Part shown: positions 1-9,636 of the stretch, piece by piece
Layout: the number at the start of each line of letters is the position of its first letter
Position numbering within the stretch: the first letter of the stretch is position 1
Notes under the pieces: model-generated
Told to the model about the DNA's origin: nothing
Seen by the model: the letters and a program-made list of their open reading frames with translations, nothing else
The model's database searches: none
Position numbers and translations under genes: made by a program
Assembly (NCBI GenBank): GCA_934376955.1
Contig: CAKRPJ010000002.1
Location: 61,456 to 125,455, forward strand
Origin: CAKRPJ01 sp934376955
GTDB taxonomy: Bacteria; Bacillota; Clostridia; Lachnospirales; Lachnospiraceae
Length of the DNA stretch: 64,000 bases
Direction: 5' to 3'

Positions 1-672
1 CATTATGCAAAGGATCATGATTTCGTTGGTATTGAATTTGACATTCACGGCGGCATGAACGGAAGGGTGCGGGTCGGAATGCCCGGAAGATTCAATGCAG
101 ATAATGCACTGGCTGCCCTCTCTGTCTGTGCCCTTGCCCTTAAGAATGAAAATGTTGAGGAAGCCGTTCTTAGAAATGCCCTCGAAAACATCCGGGTAGA
201 CGGTCGTATGGAGATCGCTTATGTTTCTAAAAAATGCAGTGTGATCGTTGATTATGCCCACAATGCAGTCAGCATGGAGAGCCTTCTTACAACCCTCAGG
301 GATTATAAGCCGAAACGTCTTGTATGTGTCTTTGGATGCGGAGGAAACCGGGCGAAGGAAAGACGGTATTCCATGGGAGAGATCGGAGGTCGGATGGCGG
401 ATCTTTGTATCCTGACAGCCGATAACCCACGATATGAAAAAAATGAAGACATCATAAAGGACATTGAGATCGGTATCTCAAAAACCTCAGGTGCATATAA
501 GGTCATTCCTGACCGCCGCCAGGCAATCTTTTACGCGATCCACCATGCCGAGGAAGGCGATATGATCGCCATCATCGGAAAAGGTCATGAGGATTATCAG
601 GAGATCGAAGGGGTAAGACATCACTTCCTTGATCGGGAAGTGGTAGAGGAAGCTGTGAAGGAGATGAAGTAG
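1..672 (+). CDS. murE: MurE, UDP-MurNAc-tripeptide synthetase, C-terminal part
   Basis: This is the C-terminal part of a Mur ligase; the reading frame is open from base 1, so the start lies upstream of the window. MurE adds the third amino acid to UDP-MurNAc-L-Ala-D-Glu in the cytoplasm. Visible are VDYAHN, GCGGNRAKERR, the substrate-selecting DNPRYE motif (bases 421-438) and GKGHEDYQ near the end. In this family DNPR marks meso-diaminopimelate as the added amino acid, which sets the peptidoglycan type. The stop codon is followed directly by the start of murF, so the two are probably translated from one message. About 223 residues are present of roughly 480 expected. Confidence 0.95.
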   Translation, partial: HYAKDHDFVGIEFDIHGGMNGRVRVGMPGRFNADNALAALSVCALALKNENVEEAVLRNALENIRVDGRMEIAYVSKKCSVIVDYAHNAVSMESLLTTLRDYKPKRLVCVFGCGGNRAKERRYSMGEIGGRMADLCILTADNPRYEKNEDIIKDIEIGISKTSGAYKVIPDRRQAIFYAIHHAEEGDMIAIIGKGHEDYQEIEGVRHHFLDREVVEEAVKEMK

Positions 673-2058
673 ATGGAACAGATGACAGTGCAGGATCTTT
701 TACTGGCTTCAAAGGGAAAGCTCCTATGGGGTGACAGCAAAAAGCATGTGGAGCATATTAAACTGGATTCGCGAGAAGCTGCGCCCGGTGATCTTTTTGT
801 GCCGCTCCACGGAGAAAAGGTAGACAGCCATAAATTTATACCCCAGGTCATTGAGGCAGGTGTGGCTTGTGTATTTACCTCTGAGCATGATGCTGTCCCG
901 GAGGTACTGAAAAAAGAAACGGCCATTATCCGTGTGGACGATTCAATAAAGGCACTTCAGGATGTCGGACGATATATGCGTGGCCGCCTGACGCTACCCC
1001 TTGTCGGAGTGACCGGAAGTGTGGGAAAGACTACAACAAGGGAAATGATCGCAGCAGCCCTGTCTGCCGCATATCGTGTATACAAAACTCCCGGAAATAG
1101 CAACAGCCAGGTGGGAGTTCCGATCACGATCTCTGAAATTTCAAAAGAGGATCAGGTAGGTGTCATTGAGCTTGGAATGAGTGAGCCGGGAGAGCTCACC
1201 GTGATCGCAAAGATCACAAGGCCGCAGATCGCAGTAATAACGAATATCGGCATTGCCCATATCGAACAGCTCGGCTCCCGGGAAAACATTTACAGGGAAA
1301 AGATGACGATCCAGGATGGCCTTTCTGCAGACGGTGTTTTGATCTTAAACGGTGATGATGATATGCTCTGTCGGACAAAAGGAAAAGACGGGGTAAAAAC
1401 TCTTTATTACGGTATGGGAGAAAACTGCGATTTCCGTGCAGTAGATATCCATACCCTCGAGAACGGAATGGAATTTACAGCAGTACATGGATCAGAGCGT
1501 GAAAGGATCGTTTTAAATGTCCTCGGAGAACATAATGTAATGAATGCCATGTCTGCCATTGCTGTCTGCACAGAGCTTGGCATGACGATGAAGCAGGCGG
1601 CCGAGGGACTGCTTTCCTTTACCGGCTTTAAAAACCGTCAGCAGATCCATGTCGGAAAGAAATTTACGATCCTTGACGATTCCTACAATGCAAGCCCTGC
1701 TTCCATGAAGGCATCCCTTCAGGTATTTAAGACATTATGTCCGGGGGCACGCCATATTGCGGTACTTGCTGATATGAAGGAGCTGGGAGAAAATAATCTT
1801 GCGTACCATCGTGAGGTAGGAGAATATGCCGGGAAAATTGGGATCGACATGGCGGTGACCCTTGGAGAAGCCTGTCATTCTCTGGCAGAAGGAATCCATT
1901 CGGTATCCAATATACCGGTACATGAATTTCTCGACAAAAAGGAATTGACAAAATGGCTGGAGAAAGAGGTTCGGGAAGGAGACTGTCTTCTTTTTAAAGG
2001 CTCCAATTCCATCGGCCTTTTCACCATCGCGGCAGAATTTATCGCAAAAGCAGACTAA
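673..2058 (+). CDS. murF: MurF, UDP-MurNAc-tripeptide:D-Ala-D-Ala ligase
   Basis: MurF adds D-Ala-D-Ala to UDP-MurNAc-tripeptide, the last cytoplasmic step of the peptidoglycan monomer. The 461-residue length is normal. The N-terminal domain carries LDSREAAPGDLFVPL, the ATP-binding loop GSVGKTTT lies at about residues 115-122, and the C-terminal domain carries LDDSYNASPASMKA and ADMKELGE. It starts on the base after the murE stop, with a purine-rich GAAGGAGATGAAG site inside murE. The murE-murF order is common in bacteria. Confidence 0.97.
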   Translation: MEQMTVQDLLLASKGKLLWGDSKKHVEHIKLDSREAAPGDLFVPLHGEKVDSHKFIPQVIEAGVACVFTSEHDAVPEVLKKETAIIRVDDSIKALQDVGRYMRGRLTLPLVGVTGSVGKTTTREMIAAALSAAYRVYKTPGNSNSQVGVPITISEISKEDQVGVIELGMSEPGELTVIAKITRPQIAVITNIGIAHIEQLGSRENIYREKMTIQDGLSADGVLILNGDDDMLCRTKGKDGVKTLYYGMGENCDFRAVDIHTLENGMEFTAVHGSERERIVLNVLGEHNVMNAMSAIAVCTELGMTMKQAAEGLLSFTGFKNRQQIHVGKKFTILDDSYNASPASMKASLQVFKTLCPGARHIAVLADMKELGENNLAYHREVGEYAGKIGIDMAVTLGEACHSLAEGIHSVSNIPVHEFLDKKELTKWLEKEVREGDCLLFKGSNSIGLFTIAAEFIAKAD

Positions 2059-2080
2059 TTAAAAGAAGGGAGGGATATGC

Positions 2081-4309
2081 TTGGAACAGAAATATGCAGA
2101 TGTCATTATCGATATTTCCGTAAAAAACGTTGATCGTGTGTTCCAGTACAGGATCCCTCCCCATCTGTTCTCTAAAGTTGGCGCAGGCACCAGAGTTTCC
2201 GTATCCTTCGGCCGCGGAGATACGAAGCGGACGGGATATGTGGTGTCTGTGAGCAGCAGGGCGGAATTTGACGAATCAAAGATCAAAGATATCATTGAGA
2301 TCATACCGGGAGCCGTTCCCCCGCAGGAGCAGATGATATGCCTTGCCTGGTGGATGAAGGATCGTTACGGCTGTACGATGAATCAGGCTTTAAAGACTGT
2401 TCTTCCGGTAAAGGCGGCCGTTACCGATAAAACAGAAAAAACGATCGTATCGAAAATCAGCAGAGAGGAATTGGCAGAGCTCTTAAAGGAGTCGGAAAGA
2501 AAGCATTATAAGGCCAGAGTCCGTCTTTATAAGGCGCTTTTAGAAAATGAACGGCTTCCCTATCGCCTGACTTTAGAAAAGCTGGGGCTTACGGCGGCGG
2601 CATTAAAGCCTCTGACCGAGAGAGGGATCTTAGAGATCCGGAGCAGAAAGATTGACCGGGATCCGGTAAAGGATTACGGGACGGATACTGCCGCACTTCA
2701 TTTAAACGACGAACAGCAAAGTGCCGTCCATACCTTTATCCGGGATTATGATGCGGGGATCAGAAAGACCTATCTATTATACGGGATAACGGGAAGCGGA
2801 AAAACAGAGGTCTATATGGAGCTGATCGATCATACGTTAAAACTTGGAAAGCAGGCAATCGTATTGATCCCTGAGATCTCCCTGACTTACCAGACGGTAA
2901 TGCGCTTCTACCGGAAATTCGGAGATCGGATATCGATCATAAATTCAAGACTTTCTGCAGGGGAGCGCTATGACCAGCTGATGAAGGCAGAACGTGGAGA
3001 AATTGATATCATGATCGGCCCCAGATCGGCCCTTTTCACTCCGTTTTCTCGACTTGGCCTTATCATTATCGACGAGGAGCATGAAGGCGCCTATAAAAGT
3101 GAGACGGTTCCCAGATACCATGCAAGAGAAGTAGCCCGGACCCGGGCAGCAATGAGTGGCGCCAGCGTGGTATTAGGCTCGGCAACTCCCTCTATGGAGA
3201 GCTTTTTCAGAGCAGAAAGGGGAGAATACAGTCTCCTTACCCTTACAAAACGAGCACGAGGGGACAGCCGGCTGGCAAAGGTACATGTGGTGGATCTTAG
3301 AGAGGAGCTGGCCTGCGGAAACCGTTCCGTATTCAGCAGAAAACTACATGAGCTTATAGAAGACCGCCTGAACAAGGGCGAACAGACGATGCTGTTTATG
3401 AATCGCAGAGGCTATGCAAACTTTGTGTCCTGCCGATCCTGCGGGGAAGCGATCAAATGTCCGCACTGTGATGTAAGCCTGACTTATCACAGAAACGGAA
3501 GCCTGAAATGTCATTACTGCGGCTATGAACAGAAGCTTCCCGGGCTGTGTCCCTCCTGCGGATCTCCTTACATTGCTCCCTTCGGTACCGGGACGCAGAA
3601 GCTGGAGGAATTGACCGCAAGGGCCTTTCCCGGGGCAAGGCTCTTAAGAATGGATGCGGATACAACAGCCAAAAAAGGAGCTCATGAGGAGATATTGCAG
3701 ACCTTTGCCGACGGGGCTTGCGACATCCTGATCGGAACACAGATGATCGTAAAGGGGCATGATTTCCCCCGCACCACCCTTGTAGGCATCATGGCGGCAG
3801 ATCTATCACTCCATGCACCGGATTTCAGAAGCTCTGAACGGACATTCCAGCTTCTCACCCAGGCATCGGGGCGGGCAGGCCGTGCCGGACTTTCCGGAGA
3901 TGTCGTGATCCAGACCTATACTCCGGATCATTTTGCAATTACCTCAGCGGCGGAGCAGGATTATCTGCAGTTCTACAGACAGGAGCTTTTATACCGGAGA
4001 GTGATGGGTTATCCTCCGGAAATGGGACTCCTTGCAATCCTTCTTTCCTGGCGGGAGGAGGATATCCTCATTAAAGCGATGAGTGATCTTAAGAAAACAG
4101 TGGAGAGGGAATTTTGCTTCAAGGATCCCGTTATAATCGGGCCGGTGGATGCCTCTCCCTACAAAGTTAATGATATTTACAGAAAAATTTTATATATAAA
4201 GCATGGAAACTATGATATACTATTAAAAGTCCAAAAATCTGTCCAGAAACGGGCAGCGGGCTCGGAGCTGTATAAAAACGTTAATGTTTTGTATGATATC
4301 AGCCTTTAA
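2081..4309 (+). CDS. priA: PriA, primosomal replication restart helicase
   Basis: PriA recognises stalled forks and D-loops and reloads the replisome; it is a superfamily 2 3'-5' helicase. The protein has 742 residues. Walker A GITGSGKT is at about 235-242 and DEEH at 331-334. Eight zinc-binding cysteines lie between about 451 and 493 in the order CxxC, CxxC, CxxC, CxxC. The frame begins at a TTG codon 6-7 bases behind GAAGGGAGGG. The nearby ATG at 2077 is in another frame, so TTG is the best start. The gene follows murF closely and precedes def and fmt. Confidence 0.95.
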   Translation: MEQKYADVIIDISVKNVDRVFQYRIPPHLFSKVGAGTRVSVSFGRGDTKRTGYVVSVSSRAEFDESKIKDIIEIIPGAVPPQEQMICLAWWMKDRYGCTMNQALKTVLPVKAAVTDKTEKTIVSKISREELAELLKESERKHYKARVRLYKALLENERLPYRLTLEKLGLTAAALKPLTERGILEIRSRKIDRDPVKDYGTDTAALHLNDEQQSAVHTFIRDYDAGIRKTYLLYGITGSGKTEVYMELIDHTLKLGKQAIVLIPEISLTYQTVMRFYRKFGDRISIINSRLSAGERYDQLMKAERGEIDIMIGPRSALFTPFSRLGLIIIDEEHEGAYKSETVPRYHAREVARTRAAMSGASVVLGSATPSMESFFRAERGEYSLLTLTKRARGDSRLAKVHVVDLREELACGNRSVFSRKLHELIEDRLNKGEQTMLFMNRRGYANFVSCRSCGEAIKCPHCDVSLTYHRNGSLKCHYCGYEQKLPGLCPSCGSPYIAPFGTGTQKLEELTARAFPGARLLRMDADTTAKKGAHEEILQTFADGACDILIGTQMIVKGHDFPRTTLVGIMAADLSLHAPDFRSSERTFQLLTQASGRAGRAGLSGDVVIQTYTPDHFAITSAAEQDYLQFYRQELLYRRVMGYPPEMGLLAILLSWREEDILIKAMSDLKKTVEREFCFKDPVIIGPVDASPYKVNDIYRKILYIKHGNYDILLKVQKSVQKRAAGSELYKNVNVLYDISL

Positions 4310-4364
4310 GCAGGCGTAAAAGGAACAGCTTTATACAAACGAACCACGGAAGGGGAATATAGAT

Positions 4365-4841
4365 ATGGCGATCAGACAGGTCAGAACAATAGGGGATGAG
4401 ATTTTAACAAAGGAATGTAAGCCGGTTCGGGAGATGAATGACCGGACAAGAGAGCTTATCGAGGATATGTTTGAAACAATGTATGAGAATAACGGCTGCG
4501 GTCTTGCCGCTCCTCAGGTCGGGATCCGGAAACGGATCTTCGTTATGGATGTCGATGACGGCAACCAGTATGTGATGATCAATCCGGAGATCCTTGAGAC
4601 CAGCGGAAGCCAGACAGGTGCAGAGGGCTGCCTGAGTGTTCCCGGAAAGAACGGGCAGGTAACAAGAGCAGAGCATGTCAAGGTAAAGGCTCTGAATGAG
4701 GATATGGAGGAATATACGCTGGAGGCAGAGGGCCTTCTGGCAAGATGCATCCTCCACGAGAATGACCATTTAAATGGCAGACTTTTTGTTGAGCTGGTAG
4801 AAGGCGAGCTCATGGATAATGAAGCAGGAGAGGAAGAATAA
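4365..4841 (+). CDS. def: Peptide deformylase
   Basis: Peptide deformylase removes the formyl group from the initiator methionine of new proteins and is a metal enzyme. All three family motifs are present in 158 residues: GCGLAAPQVG (44-53), EGCLS (87-91, metal-binding Cys) and HENDH (131-135, two metal-binding His and the catalytic Glu). The third motif is HEIDH in many homologues; Asn at the variable position still fits HExDH. The gene is coupled to fmt, which makes formyl-Met-tRNA, so the two opposing steps share one transcript. Confidence 0.97.
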   Translation: MAIRQVRTIGDEILTKECKPVREMNDRTRELIEDMFETMYENNGCGLAAPQVGIRKRIFVMDVDDGNQYVMINPEILETSGSQTGAEGCLSVPGKNGQVTRAEHVKVKALNEDMEEYTLEAEGLLARCILHENDHLNGRLFVELVEGELMDNEAGEEE

Positions 4842-4842
4842 A

Positions 4843-5772
4843 ATGCGTATCGTATTTATGGGAACTCCCGACTTTTCCGTTCCCACTCTGGAGGCTCTGG
4901 TAAAAGGGGGCCATGAGGTAGTGGCTGTCGTTACACAGCCTGATAAGCCAAAGGGACGCGGAAAAGCGATTTTAATGACACCGGTAAAGGAAAAAGCCTT
5001 AGAGCTTTCAATCCCGGTTTATCAGCCCGTAAAGGTGCGGGAACCGGAATTTCTTGATATCTTAAGGCAGCTTGCGCCGGAGGTGATCGTAGTTGTGGCC
5101 TTCGGACAGCTTCTTCCCAAGGAGATACTGACTCTGCCCCGTTACGGCTGTGTTAACGTTCATGCATCACTGCTTCCAAAGTACAGAGGTGCCGCCCCGA
5201 TCCAGTGGGCTGTTATTGACGGTGAGGCAGTAAGCGGCGTAACGACCATGCTGATGGATGAAGGGCTGGATACCGGTGATATGCTTGAGGTAAAGGAGAT
5301 CCCGCTGGATGAAAAGGAAACGGGCGGCAGCCTGTTTGATAAGCTCAGTCTTTTGGGTGGAGAGCTAATCCTGTCCACTCTTGACAAGCTGGAAAAGGGA
5401 ACCGCTGTCCGCACACCTCAGGGGGAATCCCAGACCTGCTATGCAAAGATGTTAAAAAAATCCATGGGTGAGATCGACTGGACAATGGATGCTGTAAAGA
5501 TCGAGAGACTGATTCGCGGTCTGAATCCGTGGCCCAGTGCATATACATCCCTGAATGGAAAAACGGTAAAAATTTGGGCGGCAGACGTCAAAAAGGGAGA
5601 CCGAAAAGGTCATCCGGGTACTGTCTGCGTGACAAAGGACAGTCTTCTGGTTGAATGCGGACAGGATCTTCTTTCGGTAAAGGAGCTTCAGCTGGAAGGC
5701 AAAAAAAGGATGGATATCGCTTCATTCCTGAGGGGATTTCCGGTAGAGGATGGAATGATCCTCGGACAGTAG
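4843..5772 (+). CDS. fmt: Methionyl-tRNA formyltransferase
   Basis: This enzyme formylates Met-tRNAfMet using 10-formyltetrahydrofolate, preparing it for translation initiation. It starts MRIVFMGTPDF and carries the signature HASLLPKYRGAAPI at about residues 107-120, followed by a C-terminal tRNA-binding domain; 309 residues is normal. I chose the ATG at 4843, one base after the def stop, because GGAGAGG lies just before it. An in-frame ATG at 4819 inside def would add eight residues that the family does not have. Confidence 0.97.
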   Translation: MRIVFMGTPDFSVPTLEALVKGGHEVVAVVTQPDKPKGRGKAILMTPVKEKALELSIPVYQPVKVREPEFLDILRQLAPEVIVVVAFGQLLPKEILTLPRYGCVNVHASLLPKYRGAAPIQWAVIDGEAVSGVTTMLMDEGLDTGDMLEVKEIPLDEKETGGSLFDKLSLLGGELILSTLDKLEKGTAVRTPQGESQTCYAKMLKKSMGEIDWTMDAVKIERLIRGLNPWPSAYTSLNGKTVKIWAADVKKGDRKGHPGTVCVTKDSLLVECGQDLLSVKELQLEGKKRMDIASFLRGFPVEDGMILGQ

Positions 5773-5787
5773 ATAGGAGGATTGCTT

Positions 5788-6513
5788 ATGTATGGTGGCT
5801 ATGGAATGGGATATGGCTACGGGCTCGACCCGACCATGATCTTAGTGCTTATCGGTGTTCTGCTTTCATTGTGGGCGCAGGGACGTGTAAATTCCGCATT
5901 CCGCAAGTATGGGAGAGTAAGAAGCCGGACAGGAATGACGGGAGCCGAAGCGGCAAGACGTCTTTTAAATTCACAGGGTATCTATGATGTAACGATCGAA
6001 CATATATCCGGCAGCCTGACGGATCATTATGATCCGCGTGCCAAGGTATTGCGCCTTTCGGATGCGGTGTATAGCTCTGATTCTGTTGCTGCGGTCAGCG
6101 TGGCAGCTCATGAGTGCGGTCATGCCATGCAGGATAATGAGGATTACGCACCGTTACGTTTCCGCTCTGCGCTTGTGCCTGTGGCCAATTTCGGTTCACA
6201 GCTCTCATGGCCCCTTATCATGATCGGTGTGATCTTTGGCGGTCTCGGGTCTCCTTTAGTGCAGATCGGTATTCTTATGTTTACCCTGGCTGTTTTATTC
6301 CAGCTTGTGACCCTTCCGGTGGAATTTAATGCTTCCGGCCGTGCAATAAAGCTTTTGGATTCTCAGGGGATCCTGCTGGCAGAGGAAGTTAACGGTACAA
6401 AAAAGGTTCTGAGCGCAGCAGCGCTTACTTATGTGGCGGCCGCAGCAGCATCGATCCTTCAGCTGCTTCGTCTGATCATTCTGTTTGGAGGAAGAAACCG
6501 ACGTGACAACTGA
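5788..6513 (+). CDS. YugP-type membrane zinc metallopeptidase
   Basis: This is a 241-residue membrane protein of the YugP-type neutral zinc metallopeptidase family. A glycine/tyrosine-rich N-terminus precedes a membrane segment (about 16-31). The zinc and catalytic motif HECGH is at 108-112, and two or three hydrophobic segments follow (about 132-175 and 210-235). The ATG at 5788 is preferred over an in-frame TTG at 5782 because ATAGGAGG then sits seven bases upstream. The end overlaps the start of rsmB by 11 bases. The substrate is unknown; the gene is often found between fmt and rsmB in Clostridia. Confidence 0.88.
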   Translation: MYGGYGMGYGYGLDPTMILVLIGVLLSLWAQGRVNSAFRKYGRVRSRTGMTGAEAARRLLNSQGIYDVTIEHISGSLTDHYDPRAKVLRLSDAVYSSDSVAAVSVAAHECGHAMQDNEDYAPLRFRSALVPVANFGSQLSWPLIMIGVIFGGLGSPLVQIGILMFTLAVLFQLVTLPVEFNASGRAIKLLDSQGILLAEEVNGTKKVLSAAALTYVAAAAASILQLLRLIILFGGRNRRDN

Positions 6514-7831
6514 TAGAAGCACTCGCGAGATCGTTCTGGATATTCTTTTAGAGGTATTAGAGGAAGGACAGCTGAGCCATCTCGTCTTGAAACAGGCACT
6601 TGAAAAATATCAGTATCTGGAAAAGCAGGATCGGGCCTTCATCACAAGGCTTACAGAGGGAACATTGGAATATCTGATCCGGATCGATGCCGTGATCGGT
6701 CGCTTTTCCAAGGTACCGGTAAAGAAAATGAAACCGGTGATCCGTGAGATCTTAAGAATGTCGGTGTATCAAATCCTGTTTATGGAACGGGTTCCCGATT
6801 CGGCGGCCTGCAATGAGGCAGTAAAGCTGGCAAAAAAGAGAAGATTTCAGGGACTTACCGGATTTGTAAACGGAGTTTTGAGAAACGTTGCCCGGGAAAA
6901 AGAAAAGCTGGTCTTTGAGGAGCCTTCTGAAAAATATTCGATCCCGGCCTGGATGCTTTCCCTGTGGGAGAAAAGCTACGGAAAAGAGAGAGCAGAACAG
7001 ATCGCTTCCGCATTTCTTACGGAGCGGCCTGTAACTGTCCGCTGTAATGAAAGCAGATGTACGGTATCAGAGATGAAAAACCGTCTTGCGGCTCAGGGAA
7101 TACAGGCAGAGGATACCGAATTTTCGCCAGATATACTGTCACTAAGAGGATACGACTATCTTGACGCGGTTGACGAATTCCGGGACGGACTCCTTATGGT
7201 ACAGGATCCGAGCTCCGCCCTTGTCGGGCTTGTGGCTTCACCGAAGCCGGACAGCTTTGTGCTCGATGTCTGCAGTGCACCGGGCGGAAAAGCCCTCCAT
7301 ATTGCAGATCTTATGAGAGGAACCGGCCTCGTAGAGGCACGGGATCTGACAGAATACAAGATATCTCTTGTAGAAGAAAATATAGAACGCTGTGGTTTTA
7401 CAAATGTACGGACCCGTGTATGGGATGCATCCGTATTTGATCCGGACATGGAAGAAAAGGCAGACCTTGTGATCGCTGATCTTCCCTGCTCCGGTTTGGG
7501 GATAATCGGAAAAAAGCCGGACATTAAGTTTCGGCTAAAGAAGGAGGAGCTTTCAGAGCTTTCAAGGCTTCAAAAAGAGATCCTCGGTGTTATCGTCCGA
7601 TATGTAAAGCCGGGAGGAATATTGATCTACAGCACATGTACGATCAACAGACTTGAGAATGAAGACAATGCCGACTGGATCGAAAACGAGCTGAAGCTTT
7701 CAAAGCTCGATTTAAGAGAGCGGCTTCCGGAATGTCTCAGAGAGGAATGTGACGGCAATCGGATCCAGATCCTTCCGGGGCTTCATCAGGCAGACGGATT
7801 CTTTATCGCAGCATTTCAAAAAGTAAAATAG
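6503..7831 (+). CDS. rsmB: 16S rRNA (cytosine-967 C5) methyltransferase RsmB
   Basis: RsmB methylates C967 of 16S rRNA with S-adenosylmethionine. An N-terminal NusB-like RNA-binding domain (about 1-140) is followed by a Rossmann methyltransferase domain. DVCSAPGGK, the SAM-binding loop, is near 255-263; the two catalytic cysteines are in DLPCSG (about 329) and STCT (about 379). The likely start is GTG at 6503 with GGAGG about 12 bases upstream, overlapping the metallopeptidase gene; an upstream in-frame TTG at 6485 is less likely. Length is about 442 residues. Confidence 0.95.
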   Translation: MTTDRSTREIVLDILLEVLEEGQLSHLVLKQALEKYQYLEKQDRAFITRLTEGTLEYLIRIDAVIGRFSKVPVKKMKPVIREILRMSVYQILFMERVPDSAACNEAVKLAKKRRFQGLTGFVNGVLRNVAREKEKLVFEEPSEKYSIPAWMLSLWEKSYGKERAEQIASAFLTERPVTVRCNESRCTVSEMKNRLAAQGIQAEDTEFSPDILSLRGYDYLDAVDEFRDGLLMVQDPSSALVGLVASPKPDSFVLDVCSAPGGKALHIADLMRGTGLVEARDLTEYKISLVEENIERCGFTNVRTRVWDASVFDPDMEEKADLVIADLPCSGLGIIGKKPDIKFRLKKEELSELSRLQKEILGVIVRYVKPGGILIYSTCTINRLENEDNADWIENELKLSKLDLRERLPECLREECDGNRIQILPGLHQADGFFIAAFQKVK

Positions 7832-7849
7832 ATTTGGGAACAGCAGATT

Positions 7850-8899
7850 ATGGAAAAAAAAGATATAAAGTCAATGGAGCTTTCTGAACTGACGGAATTT
7901 ATGGAGCAGCTGGGCGAAAAGCCGTTTCGTGCGAAGCAGGTCTATCAGTGGATGCACGTCAAGCTGGCCCGCTCTTTCGAGGAGATGACCAATATCTCCA
8001 TAAGCTTAAGAGAAAAGCTGGAGGCTAATTCCGTCTATACATCACTGAAGCCGGTACAGGTACTGGAGTCCGGAATTGACGGGACAAGAAAGTATCTGTT
8101 TGCACTTAATGACCAAAATGTGATCGAAAGTGTTCTCATGAAATATAGGCATGGGAATTCGGTCTGCATTTCCTCACAGGTGGGCTGCCGGATGGGCTGC
8201 CGCTTCTGTGCCTCCACATTGGATGGACTTTCAAGAAATCTTACGGCCTCCGAAATGCTGGATCAGATATACATGATCCAGAAAACAACAGGAGAACGCG
8301 TTTCCAATGTGGTAGTCATGGGAAGCGGAGAACCCTTTGATAACTACGACAATCTGGTGCGTTTTATCCGGCTTCTGAGTGATGAAAACGGTTTAAATAT
8401 CAGCCAGAGGAACATAACGGTGTCAACCTGCGGGATCGTGCCGAGAATCAGGCAATTCTCAAAGGAAGGTCTTTCGGTGACACTTGCCCTTTCCCTTCAT
8501 GCCCCGAATGACGAGGTAAGGAAAACATTGATGCCCATCGCAAACAAATATTCGTTATCAGAGATCCTTCCTGCCTGCCGGGAGTATTATGAAACGACAG
8601 GACGCCGCCTTACCTTTGAATATAGTCTTGTGCAGTGCGTGAATGATAATCTGGATGAAGCGCGAAGGCTCACAGAGCTGATCCGTAACATGCATGGACA
8701 TGTCAACCTGATTCCGGTAAATCCCATAAAGGAGCGCGATTACAGGCAGTCCGGACGGGAGGCGATCGAAGCCTTCAAGGCATATCTGGAAAAGCACGGT
8801 ATTAATGTCACTGTCCGCAGAGAGATGGGACGTGATATCGGTGGAGCCTGCGGGCAGCTACGAAAGAGCTATTTAAAAAAAGAGGAGGAAAACACATGA
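7850..8899 (+). CDS. rlmN: Dual-specificity 23S rRNA/tRNA methyltransferase RlmN
   Basis: RlmN is a radical SAM enzyme that methylates C2 of adenosine 2503 in 23S rRNA and A37 of some tRNAs. The 4Fe-4S motif CRMGCRFC places cysteines at 113, 117 and 120. GSGEPFDNYDN and SLHAPNDEVRKTLMPI are typical of the family, and the methyl-carrying cysteine is probably in GGACGQL near the C-terminus. The protein has 349 residues. Its stop overlaps the PP2C start in ATGA, giving tight coupling. Confidence 0.96.
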   Translation: MEKKDIKSMELSELTEFMEQLGEKPFRAKQVYQWMHVKLARSFEEMTNISISLREKLEANSVYTSLKPVQVLESGIDGTRKYLFALNDQNVIESVLMKYRHGNSVCISSQVGCRMGCRFCASTLDGLSRNLTASEMLDQIYMIQKTTGERVSNVVVMGSGEPFDNYDNLVRFIRLLSDENGLNISQRNITVSTCGIVPRIRQFSKEGLSVTLALSLHAPNDEVRKTLMPIANKYSLSEILPACREYYETTGRRLTFEYSLVQCVNDNLDEARRLTELIRNMHGHVNLIPVNPIKERDYRQSGREAIEAFKAYLEKHGINVTVRREMGRDIGGACGQLRKSYLKKEEENT

Positions 8900-9636
8900 T
8901 TTCTTATGGCCAGACAGATATCGGACAGATCAGAAAAGTCAATCAGGATTCCATATTTTTGTCTGATGGACCGGTCGGAAAGCTTTCCAATCTCTTTCTT
9001 GTAGCAGACGGGATGGGCGGACATAAGGCAGGAGATTTTGCATCTCGCTTTGTGGTGCAGACTATGTCGGAGTTTTCCGGTGAATCTAAGCTTAACGAGC
9101 CGGTCTCTATCCTGTTACGGTCGATCGAGAGGACGAATGAGCTTCTCTATGACGAATCGATCCACAATGCCGATCGTGAGGGGATGGGCTCTACGCTTGT
9201 TGCAGCGACGATCGAAGGCAGTACCATGTATGTGGCGAATGTCGGGGACAGCAGGCTCTATCTGCTCCGTGAGAGCTTAGAGCAGATAACTCGGGATCAT
9301 TCCCTTGTAGAGGAGATGGTCGCACGGGGACAGATCCTCAGAGACAGTGAATCATATAAAAATCAGAAAAATATCATAACAAGAGCAATCGGGATCCGCC
9401 CGGTGGTACGTCCGGATGTTTTTGAGGTACAGCTTGAAGAATGCGACTGCATCCTGATCTGCTCCGACGGACTCACCAATATGATCGACGATGCCGGTAT
9501 CAGCCGCATACTTAAGACGACAGATACCCTGCAGGAAAAGACAGAAAAGCTGATTCGGCTCGCGAATGAAAACGGAGGAAAGGATAACATTGCCGTGATC
9601 CTGATAGAACCTCAGATAAGTGAGGTGAAGATATGA
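8896..9636 (+). CDS. prpC: PP2C-type Ser/Thr protein phosphatase (PrpC/Stp1)
   Basis: This is a metal-dependent PP2C phosphatase of 246 residues that reverses phosphorylation by the adjacent kinase. Metal-binding motifs are visible in order: ADGMGGHKAGD, NVGDSRLYLL, SDGLTNMIDD and NGGKDNIAVI. It shares ATGA overlaps with rlmN upstream and the PASTA kinase downstream, so phosphatase and kinase should be made in fixed proportion. In Firmicutes this pair tunes cell wall synthesis, division and germination responses. Confidence 0.95.
   Translation: MISYGQTDIGQIRKVNQDSIFLSDGPVGKLSNLFLVADGMGGHKAGDFASRFVVQTMSEFSGESKLNEPVSILLRSIERTNELLYDESIHNADREGMGSTLVAATIEGSTMYVANVGDSRLYLLRESLEQITRDHSLVEEMVARGQILRDSESYKNQKNIITRAIGIRPVVRPDVFEVQLEECDCILICSDGLTNMIDDAGISRILKTTDTLQEKTEKLIRLANENGGKDNIAVILIEPQISEVKI

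Noticed and set aside
5655..5987. Frame of 110 codons overlapping fmt and the metallopeptidase gene
   Set aside because: It is in a different frame from two well-supported genes and has no ribosome binding site.
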